From Bordetella parapertussis (GTDB lineage Bacteria; Pseudomonadota; Gammaproteobacteria; Burkholderiales; Burkholderiaceae_B): DNA of 46,043 nt. The DNA lies in contig CAMDEF010000033.1 of NCBI GenBank assembly GCA_945895265.1, forward strand, positions 1 through 46,043, written 5' to 3'. Both the position numbers and the translations under genes were made by a program. Under the pieces are notes generated by a model, which saw only the letters and a list, made by a program, of their open reading frames with translations, did no database searches and was not told the DNA's origin. Position 1 is the first letter of the stretch. Each line of letters opens with the position of its first letter. Below are positions 8,304 to 17,205 of this stretch, one piece after another.

Positions 8304-8383
8304 GGCTTGAAAGCTCGCCTATGAATGCCATATTGCTTTAAAGTATCGACAAGCGAGTTTTACCTTTTTCAAAGAGATCAGCG

Positions 8384-8923
8384 ATGCCCTTCTGTTCAGC
8401 CTGTGGCACGAAATGTGCAGATGACGCCAAGTTCTGTAGCGCCTGTGGCAAGGCCCTTTTGGCCGCGTCTGCTGCAGAACTGCCTAGCCAGCCCACAGAC
8501 AATGTCGCGCCAGTGATTCAGGTGATTGCCCCGGCTGCGCCCTTGAAAGCCTTTGATAACCCCGCTGAACTCTGGAAGATGTTTTTTTATGTTGCCCTTT
8601 TTAATATGGGCATCTATTTCTTAACGACCTACGGTGCCGAAAATGGTGGTTATAGCTCGGGCGTTAATTTTTTGTTTTTTGCTGGCTATTTCGGGTTGGC
8701 TTATTTCTTGGTCAAGGTGCAGGCCTTTGATAAAGGCCGCGCATTTTGGCTGTTGCCGTTGATTGCGTTTCACTTGTGGGGTTATCTGCAAGGGATTGCA
8801 GGCAGCGATGATCTCGAATACGCCACAACCTTTGATAATTACGATACGTTTATTACTGGCCTCCCAGAGATGGTGATCCTGACCAAGTTGTTTTTGGTGT
8901 TGCGTCAGAGTTCGGCGAAGTAA
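8384..8923 (+). CDS. zinc-ribbon membrane protein of unknown function
   Basis: 179-aa protein with an N-terminal double CxxC zinc ribbon (Cys4, Cys7, Cys18, Cys21; PFCSACG and KFCSACG), a Pro/Ala-rich linker, then about four hydrophobic segments (around residues 65-80, 90-110, 117-135 and 155-172). The ribbon would face the cytoplasm. The layout resembles small zinc-ribbon proteins with a DUF2569-like membrane domain, but I cannot assign a family firmly. It starts 80 bp after the SDR gene on the same strand and is convergent with the exported protein at 8990. There is no obvious link to the catabolic cluster. It is a real gene judging by its motif-bearing start and hydrophobic pattern; the function is unknown. 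Confidence 0.75.
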   Translation: MPFCSACGTKCADDAKFCSACGKALLAASAAELPSQPTDNVAPVIQVIAPAAPLKAFDNPAELWKMFFYVALFNMGIYFLTTYGAENGGYSSGVNFLFFAGYFGLAYFLVKVQAFDKGRAFWLLPLIAFHLWGYLQGIAGSDDLEYATTFDNYDTFITGLPEMVILTKLFLVLRQSSAK

Positions 8924-8989
8924 ACCTTTGACTGCCTGCTGTTTGGGAGCCGTTCGTCCAGACGGATCAGTGAAAATGACTCAGATTTT

Positions 8990-9856
8990 TCATTTGACCT
9001 TAAAGTGCGACAGCCCTTGAGTGACGCGGTAGTCGGTCGCCTGTTTAGTCACGCCTTTTGAGTCTTGGTACTGATACACGTTGACCTTGTTATCGAGTTT
9101 GATAATTGTAAAAACTGATGTCGTCAGCTGCCGTTTTGATTTGTCTTTTTTGACGACTTCGCAGACTTGCCTGAGTAGGTCGGGGTCATTGTACGGTCTG
9201 CCGTTACGGTCACGAATAAAGTCTTGAATGACGTGACTGGCGACGAGTTTTTGATAAAGTTGGTTGCCAGTCGCCGACCACTCCCAGCTGGTATTGGCCA
9301 AGCAAGATATCTTCAGCCCGTCAGGGGTGGTCGTGACGTATTGCGCTTGTTCGCTGATCGTTCCGTTGGGCAAATAGTCTTGAACATAATGAGCCATTAT
9401 CGAGAAGTTGTCGGTTCTGGTGTCGATCTTCTGATACCACTTTCCGATCAATAGATTTTTAGTATCGTTGTAGGTATTGTTGGCTCTTTGCGGTGCAATA
9501 TTGACACGGTCCATTACCCATTTGGCATTTTTTTCACCTTCGAAATACAAGCGGCCGTCTGCCTGTAATGTCACGCTGACGCGATAGAACTTTCCGTCGG
9601 TATAGACCTGCTGGCCTGAGAACGTTGTGGCTGAGGTCGCGCTCAACTGGATGATATTTTGACCCACTTGAAAATTTGGGCTGTTAGTGCTGGTTGCAAT
9701 CCCCACGCCATTCTTGAGCGTATAGCTATAACCCCATTGCGTGCTGTACCAGTCGCCGTCAAGACGCTGGATAGGCGTTTGTGCCGACGCGCTAGTGACC
9801 CATAAAAGGGTGATGACCAGCAGTTGCAAGAGCGTATTGATGCGAATTTGAAACAT
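8990..9856 (-). CDS. exported protein of unknown function
   Basis: 288-aa protein with a clear Sec signal peptide: Arg near the N-terminus, the hydrophobic core LLQLLVITLLWV, and a cleavage site after TSASA, before QTPIQ. The mature part is polar and rich in Thr, Gln, Tyr and Asn. It begins with DGDWYSTQWGYSYTLKNGVG, and a second similar unit, GKWYQKIDTRTDNFSIM, appears mid-protein, suggesting two beta-rich domains of the same kind. Two Cys (in KISCLAN and RQVCEVV) might form a disulfide. I do not recognise a family. No ribosome site is clear before the ATG. It is monocistronic between the convergent zinc-ribbon gene and a 357-bp spacer. Confidence 0.7.
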   Translation of the reverse strand: MFQIRINTLLQLLVITLLWVTSASAQTPIQRLDGDWYSTQWGYSYTLKNGVGIATSTNSPNFQVGQNIIQLSATSATTFSGQQVYTDGKFYRVSVTLQADGRLYFEGEKNAKWVMDRVNIAPQRANNTYNDTKNLLIGKWYQKIDTRTDNFSIMAHYVQDYLPNGTISEQAQYVTTTPDGLKISCLANTSWEWSATGNQLYQKLVASHVIQDFIRDRNGRPYNDPDLLRQVCEVVKKDKSKRQLTTSVFTIIKLDNKVNVYQYQDSKGVTKQATDYRVTQGLSHFKVK

Positions 9857-10213
9857 GGTGAGTTGCGCCGTGTTGTGATAACAAGACGTTGACTAACGCC
9901 TTTCGTGGATTGACGACTAAGTATCGCGCAGGCAAGCGCAAGCCATAATATGATTTAATTGTCATGGTTGCAACAACAGTGGCTATTGCTCGCCAGGGCA
10001 GGGCATGTGCTTACAAATGTCGGGCGACTATGTCATCCATACTCATTTTCGGATGGGGAGCGGAGTGAACCAACCCGTTATGGCGAGTCGTGTGGTGAAT
10101 ATTTTGTTCGTTGCACAGTGAGTTGCACTCGCGCGCCAGATCTTGCACAACGCGTGCGTAGGCGACAGACCAGCTTACTTTTTAGCCACAGCGAAAGGCT
10201 GCCGCTAAAAAGC
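9857..10213. other. intergenic spacer between hslU and the exported protein gene
   Basis: 357 bp without a convincing gene. A 91-codon plus-strand frame from 9959 crosses it but is Arg/Ser/Cys-rich, has no ribosome site and resembles nothing known. An AT-rich stretch near 9945-9960 may hold the promoter of the exported protein. The hslU-proximal end carries the hairpin annotated at 10178-10212. I see nothing else. Confidence 0.5.
10178..10212. repeat. hairpin immediately downstream of hslU
   Basis: CTTTTTAGC (10178-10186) pairs perfectly with GCTAAAAAG (10204-10212), and inside them CAGC and GCTG pair around a GAAAG loop. The stem is about 13 bp with a 2x2 internal loop. It ends one base from the hslU stop codon. 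Neither strand has the T run after the stem that an intrinsic terminator needs; the A/T runs are within the stem. It may stabilise the 3' end of hslVU mRNA or act with Rho. Confidence 0.6.
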
Positions 10214-11545
10214 TTACAACACAAACCGTGCTAGATCCTGACTTGCCGCAGCCTCTGCAAGCTTGTCGTTCACGTACGCGACATCAAGCACAACTGTTTT
10301 GCCGCTGCTGCTGGTGGCATCAAACGATAGGTCTTCAAGAAGCTTTTCCATCACTGTGTACAGGCGTCGTGCGCCGATATTTTCGGTGCGTTCGTTGACT
10401 TCAAAGGCAAGTTCAGCCAGGCGTGCGATGCCCTCGTCGGTGAAGTCAAGATGGACGTCCTCTGTGGCGAGCAAGGCGCTGTACTGTTTGGTGAGCGAGG
10501 CGTCGGTGTCGCACAGAATGCGAACAAAATCTTTCGCGGTCAGTGAATCAAGTTCAACCCGAATCGGAAAACGCCCTTGTAGCTCGGGGATCAGATCCGA
10601 GGGGCGTGACAAATGAAAAGCCCCTGAAGCGATAAATAAAATGTGATCGGTACGGATCATGCCGTATTTTGTGGTCACCGTTGTGCCTTCGACTAAGGGC
10701 AAGAGGTCGCGCTGCACGCCCTGGCGAGACACATCGGCACCACTGGTTTCTTGGCGCGCTGCGATCTTGTCGATCTCGTCTAAAAATACGATGCCGTGTT
10801 GTTCAACTTTGTGAATCGCAAGCGTACGCAAGTCGTCTTCGTTGACGCGTTTTGAAGCCTCTTCGTCAGTCAGAAGTTTAAAGGCTTCTTTCACAGTCAT
10901 CTTGCGTGATTTTTTCTTTTCACGTGCCAGACCGGCGAACATACCTTTTAATTGTTCGGCCATATCCTCCATGCCAGGTGGCGTCATGATGTCCATTTGC
11001 GGGGCGCTGGCAGAGACTTCAATTTCGATTTCAGTGGCATCCAGATGCCCTTCGCGCAAACGCTTTCTGAAGGTCTGACGCGTTGCAGTCTCTTCGCGAA
11101 TTGGCGAGCCGTCGGCAGCGCGCGCTGGCACCAACAGCACATCCAGGATGCGGTCTTCGGCCGCATCTTCGGCTTGCGCGCGCACGCGCTTCGTTTCGTA
11201 TTCGCGCGTTTGCTTGATAGCGATTTCAGCGAGGTCTCGGATGATGGTGTCGACATCGCGCCCCACGTAACCGACCTCAGTAAATTTTGTGGCTTCGATT
11301 TTGATAAAAGGCGCGTCGGCAAGCTTAGCTAAGCGTCGGGCGATTTCAGTTTTACCCACGCCCGTTGGGCCGATCATCAAAATATTTTTGGGATGAATTT
11401 CGGTGCGCAAGGGCTCAGCGACTTGCTGGCGACGCCAACGGTTGCGCAGAGCCACGGCGACCGAGCGTTTGGCGCGATCTTGTCCAACGATATGCTTATC
11501 GAGTTCAGAGACGATTTCACTGGGGGTCATGGTTGAGGCTGACAT
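10214..11545 (-). CDS. hslU: ATP-dependent protease ATPase subunit HslU
   Basis: AAA+ unfoldase of the HslVU (ClpYQ) protease, 443 aa, the usual length. It forms a hexamer that unfolds substrates and feeds them to HslV. The N-terminus has the typical [21 protein letters not shown]. Walker A is GPTGVGKTE (from about residue 59), and Walker B is [10 protein letters not shown]. Between them lies the intermediate I-domain with [10 protein letters not shown] and its charged, Lys-rich segment. GYVGRDV is the pore loop. The C-terminus ends in DLARFVL, close to the conserved tail that HslU inserts into HslV. The start lies 2 bp after the hslV stop codon, so the two are co-transcribed and probably translationally coupled. 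Confidence 0.98.
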   Translation of the reverse strand: MSASTMTPSEIVSELDKHIVGQDRAKRSVAVALRNRWRRQQVAEPLRTEIHPKNILMIGPTGVGKTEIARRLAKLADAPFIKIEATKFTEVGYVGRDVDTIIRDLAEIAIKQTREYETKRVRAQAEDAAEDRILDVLLVPARAADGSPIREETATRQTFRKRLREGHLDATEIEIEVSASAPQMDIMTPPGMEDMAEQLKGMFAGLAREKKKSRKMTVKEAFKLLTDEEASKRVNEDDLRTLAIHKVEQHGIVFLDEIDKIAARQETSGADVSRQGVQRDLLPLVEGTTVTTKYGMIRTDHILFIASGAFHLSRPSDLIPELQGRFPIRVELDSLTAKDFVRILCDTDASLTKQYSALLATEDVHLDFTDEGIARLAELAFEVNERTENIGARRLYTVMEKLLEDLSFDATSSSGKTVVLDVAYVNDKLAEAAASQDLARFVL

Positions 11546-11547
11546 GC

Positions 11548-12084
11548 TTATTCCAGAGTTTCAATCAGATGTTGTTGATTGGTGTAAATGCAAAGGTCGC
11601 CGGCAATTTCTAACGACTGTTTGACGATGACTTCAGGGCTGAGTTCGGTATTGCGTAACAGAGCGAGTGCTGCCGATTGTGCGTAGGCGCCCCCCGAGCC
11701 AATAGCGGCGATGCCGTTTTCGGGTTCAAGGACATCACCGTTGCCGGTGAGCACTAAGGTGTGATCCCGATCGGCCACGATCAGCATTGCCTCAAGCCGA
11801 CGCAACACTCGATCGGTGCGCCAGTCGCGCGTGAGTTCAACGGCCGAGCGCATCAGATTGCCCTGGTGCTTTTCTAGTTTGGCTTCAAAGCGCTCTTGCA
11901 AGGTAAAGGCATCGGCCGTAGCACCTGCAAAGCCTGCCAGAATTTTGTCGTGATATAGGCGTCGAATTTTGCGTGCGGTTGCTTTGATCACAATGTTGCC
12001 GAGTGTGACTTGACCATCACCACCAAGGGCCACGTGATTGCCACGTCTTACGCTGATGATGGTCGTGCCGTGAAATTGTTCCAT
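11548..12084 (-). CDS. hslV: ATP-dependent protease proteolytic subunit HslV
   Basis: Threonine protease subunit of HslVU (178 aa), which forms a double hexamer related to the proteasome beta subunit. The frame is open to 12219, but the upstream 45 codons show no homology and include the terminator-like hairpin at 12105-12136. The start is set at the ATG at 12084 (MEQFHG). A six-residue propeptide is then removed to expose the catalytic Thr7 in [10 protein letters not shown], a form usual in betaproteobacteria, whereas E. coli starts [12 protein letters not shown], the [10 protein letters not shown] segment and the C-terminal [12 protein letters not shown] are typical. It leads directly into hslU. 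Confidence 0.97.
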   Translation of the reverse strand: MEQFHGTTIISVRRGNHVALGGDGQVTLGNIVIKATARKIRRLYHDKILAGFAGATADAFTLQERFEAKLEKHQGNLMRSAVELTRDWRTDRVLRRLEAMLIVADRDHTLVLTGNGDVLEPENGIAAIGSGGAYAQSAALALLRNTELSPEVIVKQSLEIAGDLCIYTNQQHLIETLE

Positions 12085-12100
12085 GCTGAGACTCGATCGT

Positions 12101-12136
12101 AAAAAAGGCACACTCGAAGTGCTGTGAGTGTGCCTT
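12101..12136 (-). terminator. intrinsic terminator after dksA, just upstream of hslV
   Basis: Read on the minus strand, AAGGCACACTC (12136-12126) pairs with GAGTGTGCCTT (12115-12105) in a perfect 11-bp stem with a 10-nt loop, followed by a T run down to 12101. This is a strong intrinsic terminator for dksA, whose stop codon is about 95 nt upstream. It lies only 16 nt before the hslV ATG, leaving no room for an hslV promoter downstream of it. hslVU must therefore be read through the hairpin or start within it. Confidence 0.85.
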
Positions 12137-12230
12137 GTGGATTTTCCCTGTGGCTTTACCGTTAGGGTTCTGAATAGATGCCAGTGAGTGAGCTTTCTGC
12201 GTTGACGCGTCAGGCTCACCGCATCGCGAT

Positions 12231-13073
12231 TTAATCCCCAAACATTTTTTGACGCATCTCACGACGCTCTTGCGCTTCGAGAGACAAGGTCGCAGTGGGG
12301 CGGGCCAACAGGCGACGCAAGCCGATGGGTTCGCCAGTCTCGTCGCACCAGCCGTACTCGCCACTGTCGATACGTACGATGGATTGTTGTACTTTTTTCA
12401 GTAGTTTGCGTTCGCGATCACGGGTGCGTAATTCAAGTGCATGCTCTTCTTCGATCGTGGCACGGTCAGCTGGGTCAGGCACAAATTGTGTTTCGCGCAA
12501 GTGCTCGGTGGTAGCACCGGCATTGTTGAGAATATCTTGTTCAAGTTGACGCAGACGATCGCGAAAAAATCCTAACTGACGATCATTCATATATTCGTCT
12601 TCGGGCATGCGCAATAACTCAGCCTCAGAAGGCAAATTATTTTCAGATAAATCGCCGTTTGATTTAGGGCTTTTTTTGGCAGCTTTAGGTGCAGCGGCCG
12701 GTGCGGCGTGTTCGACGTTTGCGACGGTCTTCGCGGGAGCCGACTGAACAGGAGTCGTAGGTTTTACGGCAGCGGCTTTCGGTTTGGGCAGGGTCACAGC
12801 TGTTGAGGCCTTTTTTGCAGGGGTGGTCTTTGAGGGCATGGAGGCCTTAGTGGGTGTTGAAGTCTTGGCGATTGCAGAGGCCTTAGAGGGCGCTGCAGTG
12901 TTGGCCGGTGTTTTGGCCTTGGCTGACGGCACCGTTTTGGATGACGCCGTGGTTTTGGCAGAGGCTAATGTTTTGGCGGTGGCAACAGGCTTGGACTTAA
13001 CCGGTGCAGGCCTTTTGACTGCAGCGGCTTGCGTTGTCACGGATTTTGCTACCTTGGTTGCCTTTGTTGCCAT
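12231..13073 (-). CDS. dksA: RNA polymerase-binding transcription factor DksA, long N-terminal extension, degenerate zinc finger
   Basis: DksA enters the RNA polymerase secondary channel and, with ppGpp, tunes stringent-response promoters. The conserved core starts near residue 158 ([10 protein letters not shown]). The coiled-coil tip is DPADRAT (residues 200-206), with the key Asp and Ala. The zinc finger is degenerate: Cys243 is the only Cys, and the other three positions are Thr246, Ser264 and Ala267 ([10 protein letters not shown] and TATLSLEA), so it probably folds without zinc. Residues 1-140 are a Lys/Ala/Thr/Pro/Ser-rich disordered extension with many AKT/SKT-like units, resembling histone H1-like tails. 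E. coli DksA is 151 aa; this one is 280. It follows the CobW gene by 43 bp and ends at the strong terminator at 12101-12136. Confidence 0.95.
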   Translation of the reverse strand: MATKATKVAKSVTTQAAAVKRPAPVKSKPVATAKTLASAKTTASSKTVPSAKAKTPANTAAPSKASAIAKTSTPTKASMPSKTTPAKKASTAVTLPKPKAAAVKPTTPVQSAPAKTVANVEHAAPAAAPKAAKKSPKSNGDLSENNLPSEAELLRMPEDEYMNDRQLGFFRDRLRQLEQDILNNAGATTEHLRETQFVPDPADRATIEEEHALELRTRDRERKLLKKVQQSIVRIDSGEYGWCDETGEPIGLRRLLARPTATLSLEAQERREMRQKMFGD

Positions 13074-13116
13074 GGGGTCACTCCATTAGATTATGCTCTG
13101 CCAAAGTTACGCAGAG

Positions 13117-14280
13117 TTACGACTTTGCAAGACATTGCTCAAGACCTTTGGTGAAGATGTCTTGAGGCAGCTTGCGACCGATAAAAACCATCTTTGTGTT
13201 TTTCTTTTCACTGGCTAACCAGGGTTTGCCAGGCTCTGCACCCATCATCATATGCACGCCTTGAAACAGCATGCGGCGATTGATGCCTTTCATGTACAAA
13301 ATGCCTTTGTAGCGCAGCAGATCTGGGCCGTATACCTGGACGACACCACCTAAAAACTCTTCAAGGCGCTCAGGGTCAAACGGTTTGTTTGACTTAAAGA
13401 CGAAGGCGCCGATGTCATCGTTGTGCGCTGGCTTGTGGTTGTGCGTGGGGTCGGTGCAGGTAGCCGGATCGTGAGCGTGACCGTGCGCGTGCTCATGATC
13501 GTGACTATGGTCGTGGCCGCAGGTGCTGTGATCATGGTCGTGCTCATGGCCATGCGCGTGGTCGTGTCCATGATCGTGATCGTGTGCGGCATCGGGGTGA
13601 TCATCGGCTAAAAATTGCGGGTCGATATCCAGAATAGTGTTCAGGTTAAAGCCGCTGATATCGATCAGTTGTTTTAAGTCGGTTTCACCAAAATGCACGG
13701 CTTCAATTGAGGCGCGTGGATTCATGTGAACGATGCGGCGACGCAAGGCGGCATACTCAGCCTCGGTAACCAGATCTTTTTTCGACACCAAGATTCGATC
13801 GGCAAAGCCCACTTGTTTTTGGGCTTCTTCTTGAGTATCGAGGGTTTCCATACCGTGTTTGGCATCCACCACGGTCACAACAGCATCTAGGCGGTAGTAA
13901 TCGGCGATGTCATCGTCCATGAAAAACGTCTGGCAAACTGGGCCTGGGTTGGCCATGCCGGTCGTTTCAATAATGACGCGTTCAAACTTCAGCTCGCCTG
14001 CCTGACGGCGTGTACGCAAGTCGTTGAGTGTACGCATCAGGTCGCCACGCACTGTGCAGCACACGCAGCCATTAGAGAGCTCGATGATTTCTTCATCTTG
14101 CTCTTGGACTAGCAGTTCGTTATCGATGCTTTCGGGCCCAAACTCATTCTCGATGACCGCGATGCGTTTACCGTGGTATTCAGTCAGAATGCGTTTAAGC
14201 AAGGTCGTTTTACCCGCGCCGAGAAAGCCGGTGAGGATTGTGACGGGGACCATTTCGTCCGGATTTCGGGGGGAATTCAT
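13117..14280 (-). CDS. CobW/COG0523-family metal-handling GTPase with His-rich loop
   Basis: G3E-family GTPase (387 aa) of the COG0523 group, which delivers or conserves metals such as zinc or cobalt. Walker A is [13 protein letters not shown] (from residue 18), the family metal motif is GCVCC (residues 71-75), Walker B-like [10 protein letters not shown] is near 105, and the guanine-specificity segment is VSKKDL. Residues about 227-287 are a linker packed with His-Asp-His repeats that should bind divalent metal. The C-terminal CobW domain follows ([14 protein letters not shown]). It is the first gene of a likely cobW-dksA unit. A His-rich COG0523 protein next to a DksA without zinc ligands suggests a link to zinc limitation. 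No Zur box was recognisable upstream. Confidence 0.92.
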   Translation of the reverse strand: MNSPRNPDEMVPVTILTGFLGAGKTTLLKRILTEYHGKRIAVIENEFGPESIDNELLVQEQDEEIIELSNGCVCCTVRGDLMRTLNDLRTRRQAGELKFERVIIETTGMANPGPVCQTFFMDDDIADYYRLDAVVTVVDAKHGMETLDTQEEAQKQVGFADRILVSKKDLVTEAEYAALRRRIVHMNPRASIEAVHFGETDLKQLIDISGFNLNTILDIDPQFLADDHPDAAHDHDHGHDHAHGHEHDHDHSTCGHDHSHDHEHAHGHAHDPATCTDPTHNHKPAHNDDIGAFVFKSNKPFDPERLEEFLGGVVQVYGPDLLRYKGILYMKGINRRMLFQGVHMMMGAEPGKPWLASEKKNTKMVFIGRKLPQDIFTKGLEQCLAKS

Positions 14281-14477
14281 GAGCCAATCAACTTCAAAAA
14301 ACGGGTGAGGGTGCGGGGCACCGAGCCAAGCCTGCGCCCGAAGGCGAACGCCGGATTACAGCACAGCACACGATTTGCGGCAAACATTTTCATTCGCAGA
14401 CCAATGGCTATGGCGAAGTGAGTGTAGACCTCAAAATCATGATACCGGCGTTATATTGGGGGCAAATCGTAAATTTC

Positions 14478-14500
14478 AAGGGTTCAAAACCCTTAATTTA
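14478..14500 (-). terminator. possible terminator after xerC
   Basis: AAGGGTT (14478-14484) and AACCCTT (14488-14494) form a 7-bp stem with a CAA loop, and flanking AAATTT/AATTTA can extend it with a bulge. It starts 16 bp beyond the xerC stop (10 bp with the extension). The downstream tract on the minus strand is AT-rich but has only three Ts in a row, so termination is plausible rather than certain. Confidence 0.4.
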
Positions 14501-14509
14501 AGGAAATTC

Positions 14510-15538
14510 TTAGCTTTTTCGGCCAGCACGGGGGTGAGCTGAGTCGTACACTTTCGCCAAATGCTGAAAGTCTAGCTTAGTATAAAGCTGTGTCGTTGAA
14601 ATATTTGCATGACCCAGCATCTCTTGAACAGCCCGTAAATCTTGGGCGGATTGCAACACGTGGCTGGCAAAGCTATGGCGCAAGACGTGCGGATGAACAT
14701 GGGTAGGGAGACCCGCTTGTAACGCAAGCTTGGTCAATTGGCCTTGGATGACACGTGGGCTGATGCGTCGGCCGCGCGCCCCAATAAACAGGGCCACCTT
14801 ATCAGCCATCGCGACGTTAGAGGGGGCGAGCTGGGGTCGAATCGCGAGCCAGTTTGCAAGAGCCTGCAGCGCTTGAGCACCGATCGGTACGGTGCGACGC
14901 TTGCCACCTTTGCCCAACACGTGTACCTCGTGATCGGCCAGATTAATCCAGCCGCTTGAGGTGTGCTCTTTGGTTTGCGTGTACTGCACATCTAAGCCGA
15001 CGAGTTCACTCAACCGAAGTCCGCTTGAGTAGAACAGCTCAAAAATCGCCCGGTCTCGCAACGAGATTGGGTCGGTCTGTGCTAACAGCACGGGCGCTTC
15101 AAGAAGCGCCTGAGTTTGATCGACCGATAAGGCTTTGGGCAGACCCTTTGCTGCCTTGGGGGCGCGAACGTCGGCGGCGGGGTTGAGCGCCATGCCACTT
15201 TGGGGTACCCACCACTTGTAAAAGCCGCGCCACGACGCAAGCATTCGGGCCAGACTACGAGGGCCCAGTCCCTGGCCGTGTAGTCGAGCTAAAAATTGTC
15301 GAATGTTGCCGTTGACTAAAGACTCAAGCGGTTTGCCTCGGGCGAGTTGCACTAACTGCTGCAGATCGCGCTGATAGGCAGAAAGGGTGTGTGGCGAATA
15401 GCGCCGGTTTTGTTCAAGATGTCTGAGCCATTGCCCTGCCGCTTCTGGCAACTCAGGGGCAGGCGGCACACCAGTTGTCGTTTGACCTGCCGCGGCATTC
15501 TTTGAGCCTGTTGTGCTGGCAGGTTTGGGAGGCGACAT
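14510..15538 (-). CDS. xerC: tyrosine recombinase XerC
   Basis: Site-specific recombinase (342 aa) that, with XerD, resolves chromosome dimers at dif. The N-terminal SAM-like core-binding domain starts with WLRHLEQNRRYSPHTLSAYQRDL. The catalytic set is visible: Arg in SSGLRLSELVGLD, the HxxR pair in HVLRHSFASH, His in LGHANISTTQ, and the nucleophile Tyr in QLYTKL. About 30 residues of Pro/Ala/Thr-rich sequence precede the core domain, longer than usual (about 300 aa). A downstream start cannot be excluded because no ribosome site is strong. It is last in dapF-DUF484-xerC, 33 bp after DUF484, an arrangement shared by many beta- and gammaproteobacteria and the reason to call XerC rather than XerD. 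Confidence 0.95.
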   Translation of the reverse strand: MSPPKPASTTGSKNAAAGQTTTGVPPAPELPEAAGQWLRHLEQNRRYSPHTLSAYQRDLQQLVQLARGKPLESLVNGNIRQFLARLHGQGLGPRSLARMLASWRGFYKWWVPQSGMALNPAADVRAPKAAKGLPKALSVDQTQALLEAPVLLAQTDPISLRDRAIFELFYSSGLRLSELVGLDVQYTQTKEHTSSGWINLADHEVHVLGKGGKRRTVPIGAQALQALANWLAIRPQLAPSNVAMADKVALFIGARGRRISPRVIQGQLTKLALQAGLPTHVHPHVLRHSFASHVLQSAQDLRAVQEMLGHANISTTQLYTKLDFQHLAKVYDSAHPRAGRKS

Positions 15539-15571
15539 CAGCGGTTCGCTCAGTCAATGGTGAACGACATG

Positions 15572-16243
15572 TCATTCGCCCTGAGGGACGCCAGCGGGCT
15601 TGAGCCGCGACAGTGCGGCACTCGCAAGATTGCTGACGGTTTGTAAAAAGGTCGTGCCCATGTCGGGGGCAAAGCGGTCTGGGTCATCTGAGCCTAACAC
15701 CATTAGACCAAAGGCGGGCTCTAAGGGCTTGGCGCGTAACGAAAGGATTGCAAGCGAGGCAGGTTTTTTGTGTAACCAACTGACGGCAGTGAAATCAGTG
15801 TTTGAGCCGCAATAGGGTGCTGCCAACGTATTGGCAAAGTCATGCACTGAGGCATCGACTGGGGCGCCAACCCCTTCAGCAGGTACGTCTAACCCCCAGA
15901 CGCGCAGCGCGACCTCTTGCAGATTAAATTGCTCGGCTAAGCCAAGGGCAACTTCACCGGGCAGGCGCAGTGGCGACTGCTCAGCGAGCATGCGTGCACA
16001 CCAAAGATTTAACTTGGTGGTGGTGGCCTCGTTTAAAGCGCCGTTTCGTACAAGCTCAGCTAGGCGAAATTCAAAGTCGCGCAAGCGCTCGCGCAGCGTC
16101 AAAATCTGCCGCTCGCCTAATGAAATCGTGCGCGACTGATGCGGGTGAGGAACTTCGATTGTTGAAAAAATATCCGAGTATTCAACAAAAAAATCAGGAT
16201 GTTCTTGTAAGAATTTTGCGATGGTGTGTGCGGTATTAATCAT
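15572..16243 (-). CDS. DUF484 family protein
   Basis: 223-aa protein of the DUF484 family (GAF-like fold), found between dapF and xerC across proteobacteria; its biochemical role is unknown. The N-terminus has the family signature [15 protein letters not shown], then [25 protein letters not shown], a predicted coiled coil around residues 40-70, followed by a GAF-like sensor region with [23 protein letters not shown]. The start codon overlaps the dapF stop as ATGA, so translation is coupled. It has no transmembrane segment. Confidence 0.93.
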   Translation of the reverse strand: MINTAHTIAKFLQEHPDFFVEYSDIFSTIEVPHPHQSRTISLGERQILTLRERLRDFEFRLAELVRNGALNEATTTKLNLWCARMLAEQSPLRLPGEVALGLAEQFNLQEVALRVWGLDVPAEGVGAPVDASVHDFANTLAAPYCGSNTDFTAVSWLHKKPASLAILSLRAKPLEPAFGLMVLGSDDPDRFAPDMGTTFLQTVSNLASAALSRLKPAGVPQGE

Positions 16244-17139
16244 GTCGTAGAGCTCGTGAATGATGGAATCGAGGCGACCAATTGATCGATATCAATACTG
16301 CCAGAAAAAACCGTGGTGGCCGAGCCTGTCATGCGTAACTGGGTACCGTCGAAAGCCACGGTAAGCCAGCCGCCGTGCGTGCGCACGCGCACTGGTGATT
16401 CAAGTAGCCCTCGTCGAACACCTGCGGCCACAGCGGCACAGGCACCCGTGCCGCAAGCGAGTGTTTCGCCTGCGCCGCGTTCGTAGACACGTAAATAAAT
16501 CGTGTGCGGATCAACGATTTGCATAAAGCCTGCATTGACGCGGCGCGCGAACCGGGGGTGCGCTTCGATCAGTGGGCCGAGCAAGGCCACGGGGGCCGCC
16601 TCGACATCGCTGACAACCTGCACAGCATGCGGATTGGAAATGGCTAGGGCAGACAGCCAAACGGTTTGCAGCGGGGTTGTGGCAAGTTCAAGCCCATAGA
16701 GGGTGTCTTGACACTGTTGCTTTGTGGGCAGACCTTCGATGTCAAACGGCAGATCGATTGCAGAAAAACGCGTCTGCCCCATTTCAACGGTGACGTTGCC
16801 ATCGGGTAGTTCTTCAAGCGTGATGAGCCCTGTGGCGATCTCGGCCCGCAGGGGGTTGCGAGAAGAAAGCTTTTGCTCGTGCACGAAACGTACAAAACAG
16901 CGCGCCCCGTTACCGCAATGTTCGACCTCACTGCCATCGGCATTGAAGATGCGATAGCGAAAGTCGGCCTCGGGGTGTAGGGGCGTGTCGACCAGCAAAA
17001 TCTGGTCACAGCCAACGCCAAACTGCCGGTGCGCAAGCGCACGGGCCCGCTCTGGTGTCATGTCAAGGCTTTGCCTGACGCCGTCGAGCATGACAAAGTC
17101 ATTGCCTGCTCCGTGCATTTTGGTGAAATTCCATATCAT
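16240..17139 (-). CDS. dapF: diaminopimelate epimerase
   Basis: PLP-independent epimerase (299 aa, slightly longer than the usual 275) that converts LL- to meso-diaminopimelate for lysine and peptidoglycan synthesis. The start [13 protein letters not shown] is canonical. The two catalytic cysteines are in [10 protein letters not shown] and [16 protein letters not shown]-like SNPHAVQVV is the substrate region. The C-terminus carries a short Ser/Thr-rich tail. Its stop overlaps the DUF484 start by 4 nt. It is divergent from metK across a 261-bp region. Confidence 0.97.
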   Translation of the reverse strand: MIWNFTKMHGAGNDFVMLDGVRQSLDMTPERARALAHRQFGVGCDQILLVDTPLHPEADFRYRIFNADGSEVEHCGNGARCFVRFVHEQKLSSRNPLRAEIATGLITLEELPDGNVTVEMGQTRFSAIDLPFDIEGLPTKQQCQDTLYGLELATTPLQTVWLSALAISNPHAVQVVSDVEAAPVALLGPLIEAHPRFARRVNAGFMQIVDPHTIYLRVYERGAGETLACGTGACAAVAAGVRRGLLESPVRVRTHGGWLTVAFDGTQLRMTGSATTVFSGSIDIDQLVASIPSFTSSTT

Positions 17140-17205
17140 TTTGCAATTATCCCTTATTCATCCCGCCAGAGCGTAGGGGATTCGCCATAATTCACTAAAT
17201 TGGCA

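Noticed and set aside
9959..10234. 91-codon plus-strand frame between the exported protein gene and hslU
   Set aside because: Runs into the end of hslU on the other strand, has no ribosome site and a composition unlike a real protein.
12105..12219. N-terminal extension of hslV to 12219
   Set aside because: It would translate through the terminator hairpin and adds 45 residues unknown in HslV; the Thr7 processing site fixes the ATG at 12084.
12784..13089. Hydrophobic Val/Ala/Leu-rich frame opposite the DksA tail
   Set aside because: Artefact of the antisense of Lys/Ala/Thr-rich codons; not a membrane protein.
13350..13611. Met/Thr-rich and Val/Met-rich frames over the His-rich loop of the CobW-type gene
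   Set aside because: Both come from reading the CAT/CAC/GAC repeat in other frames.
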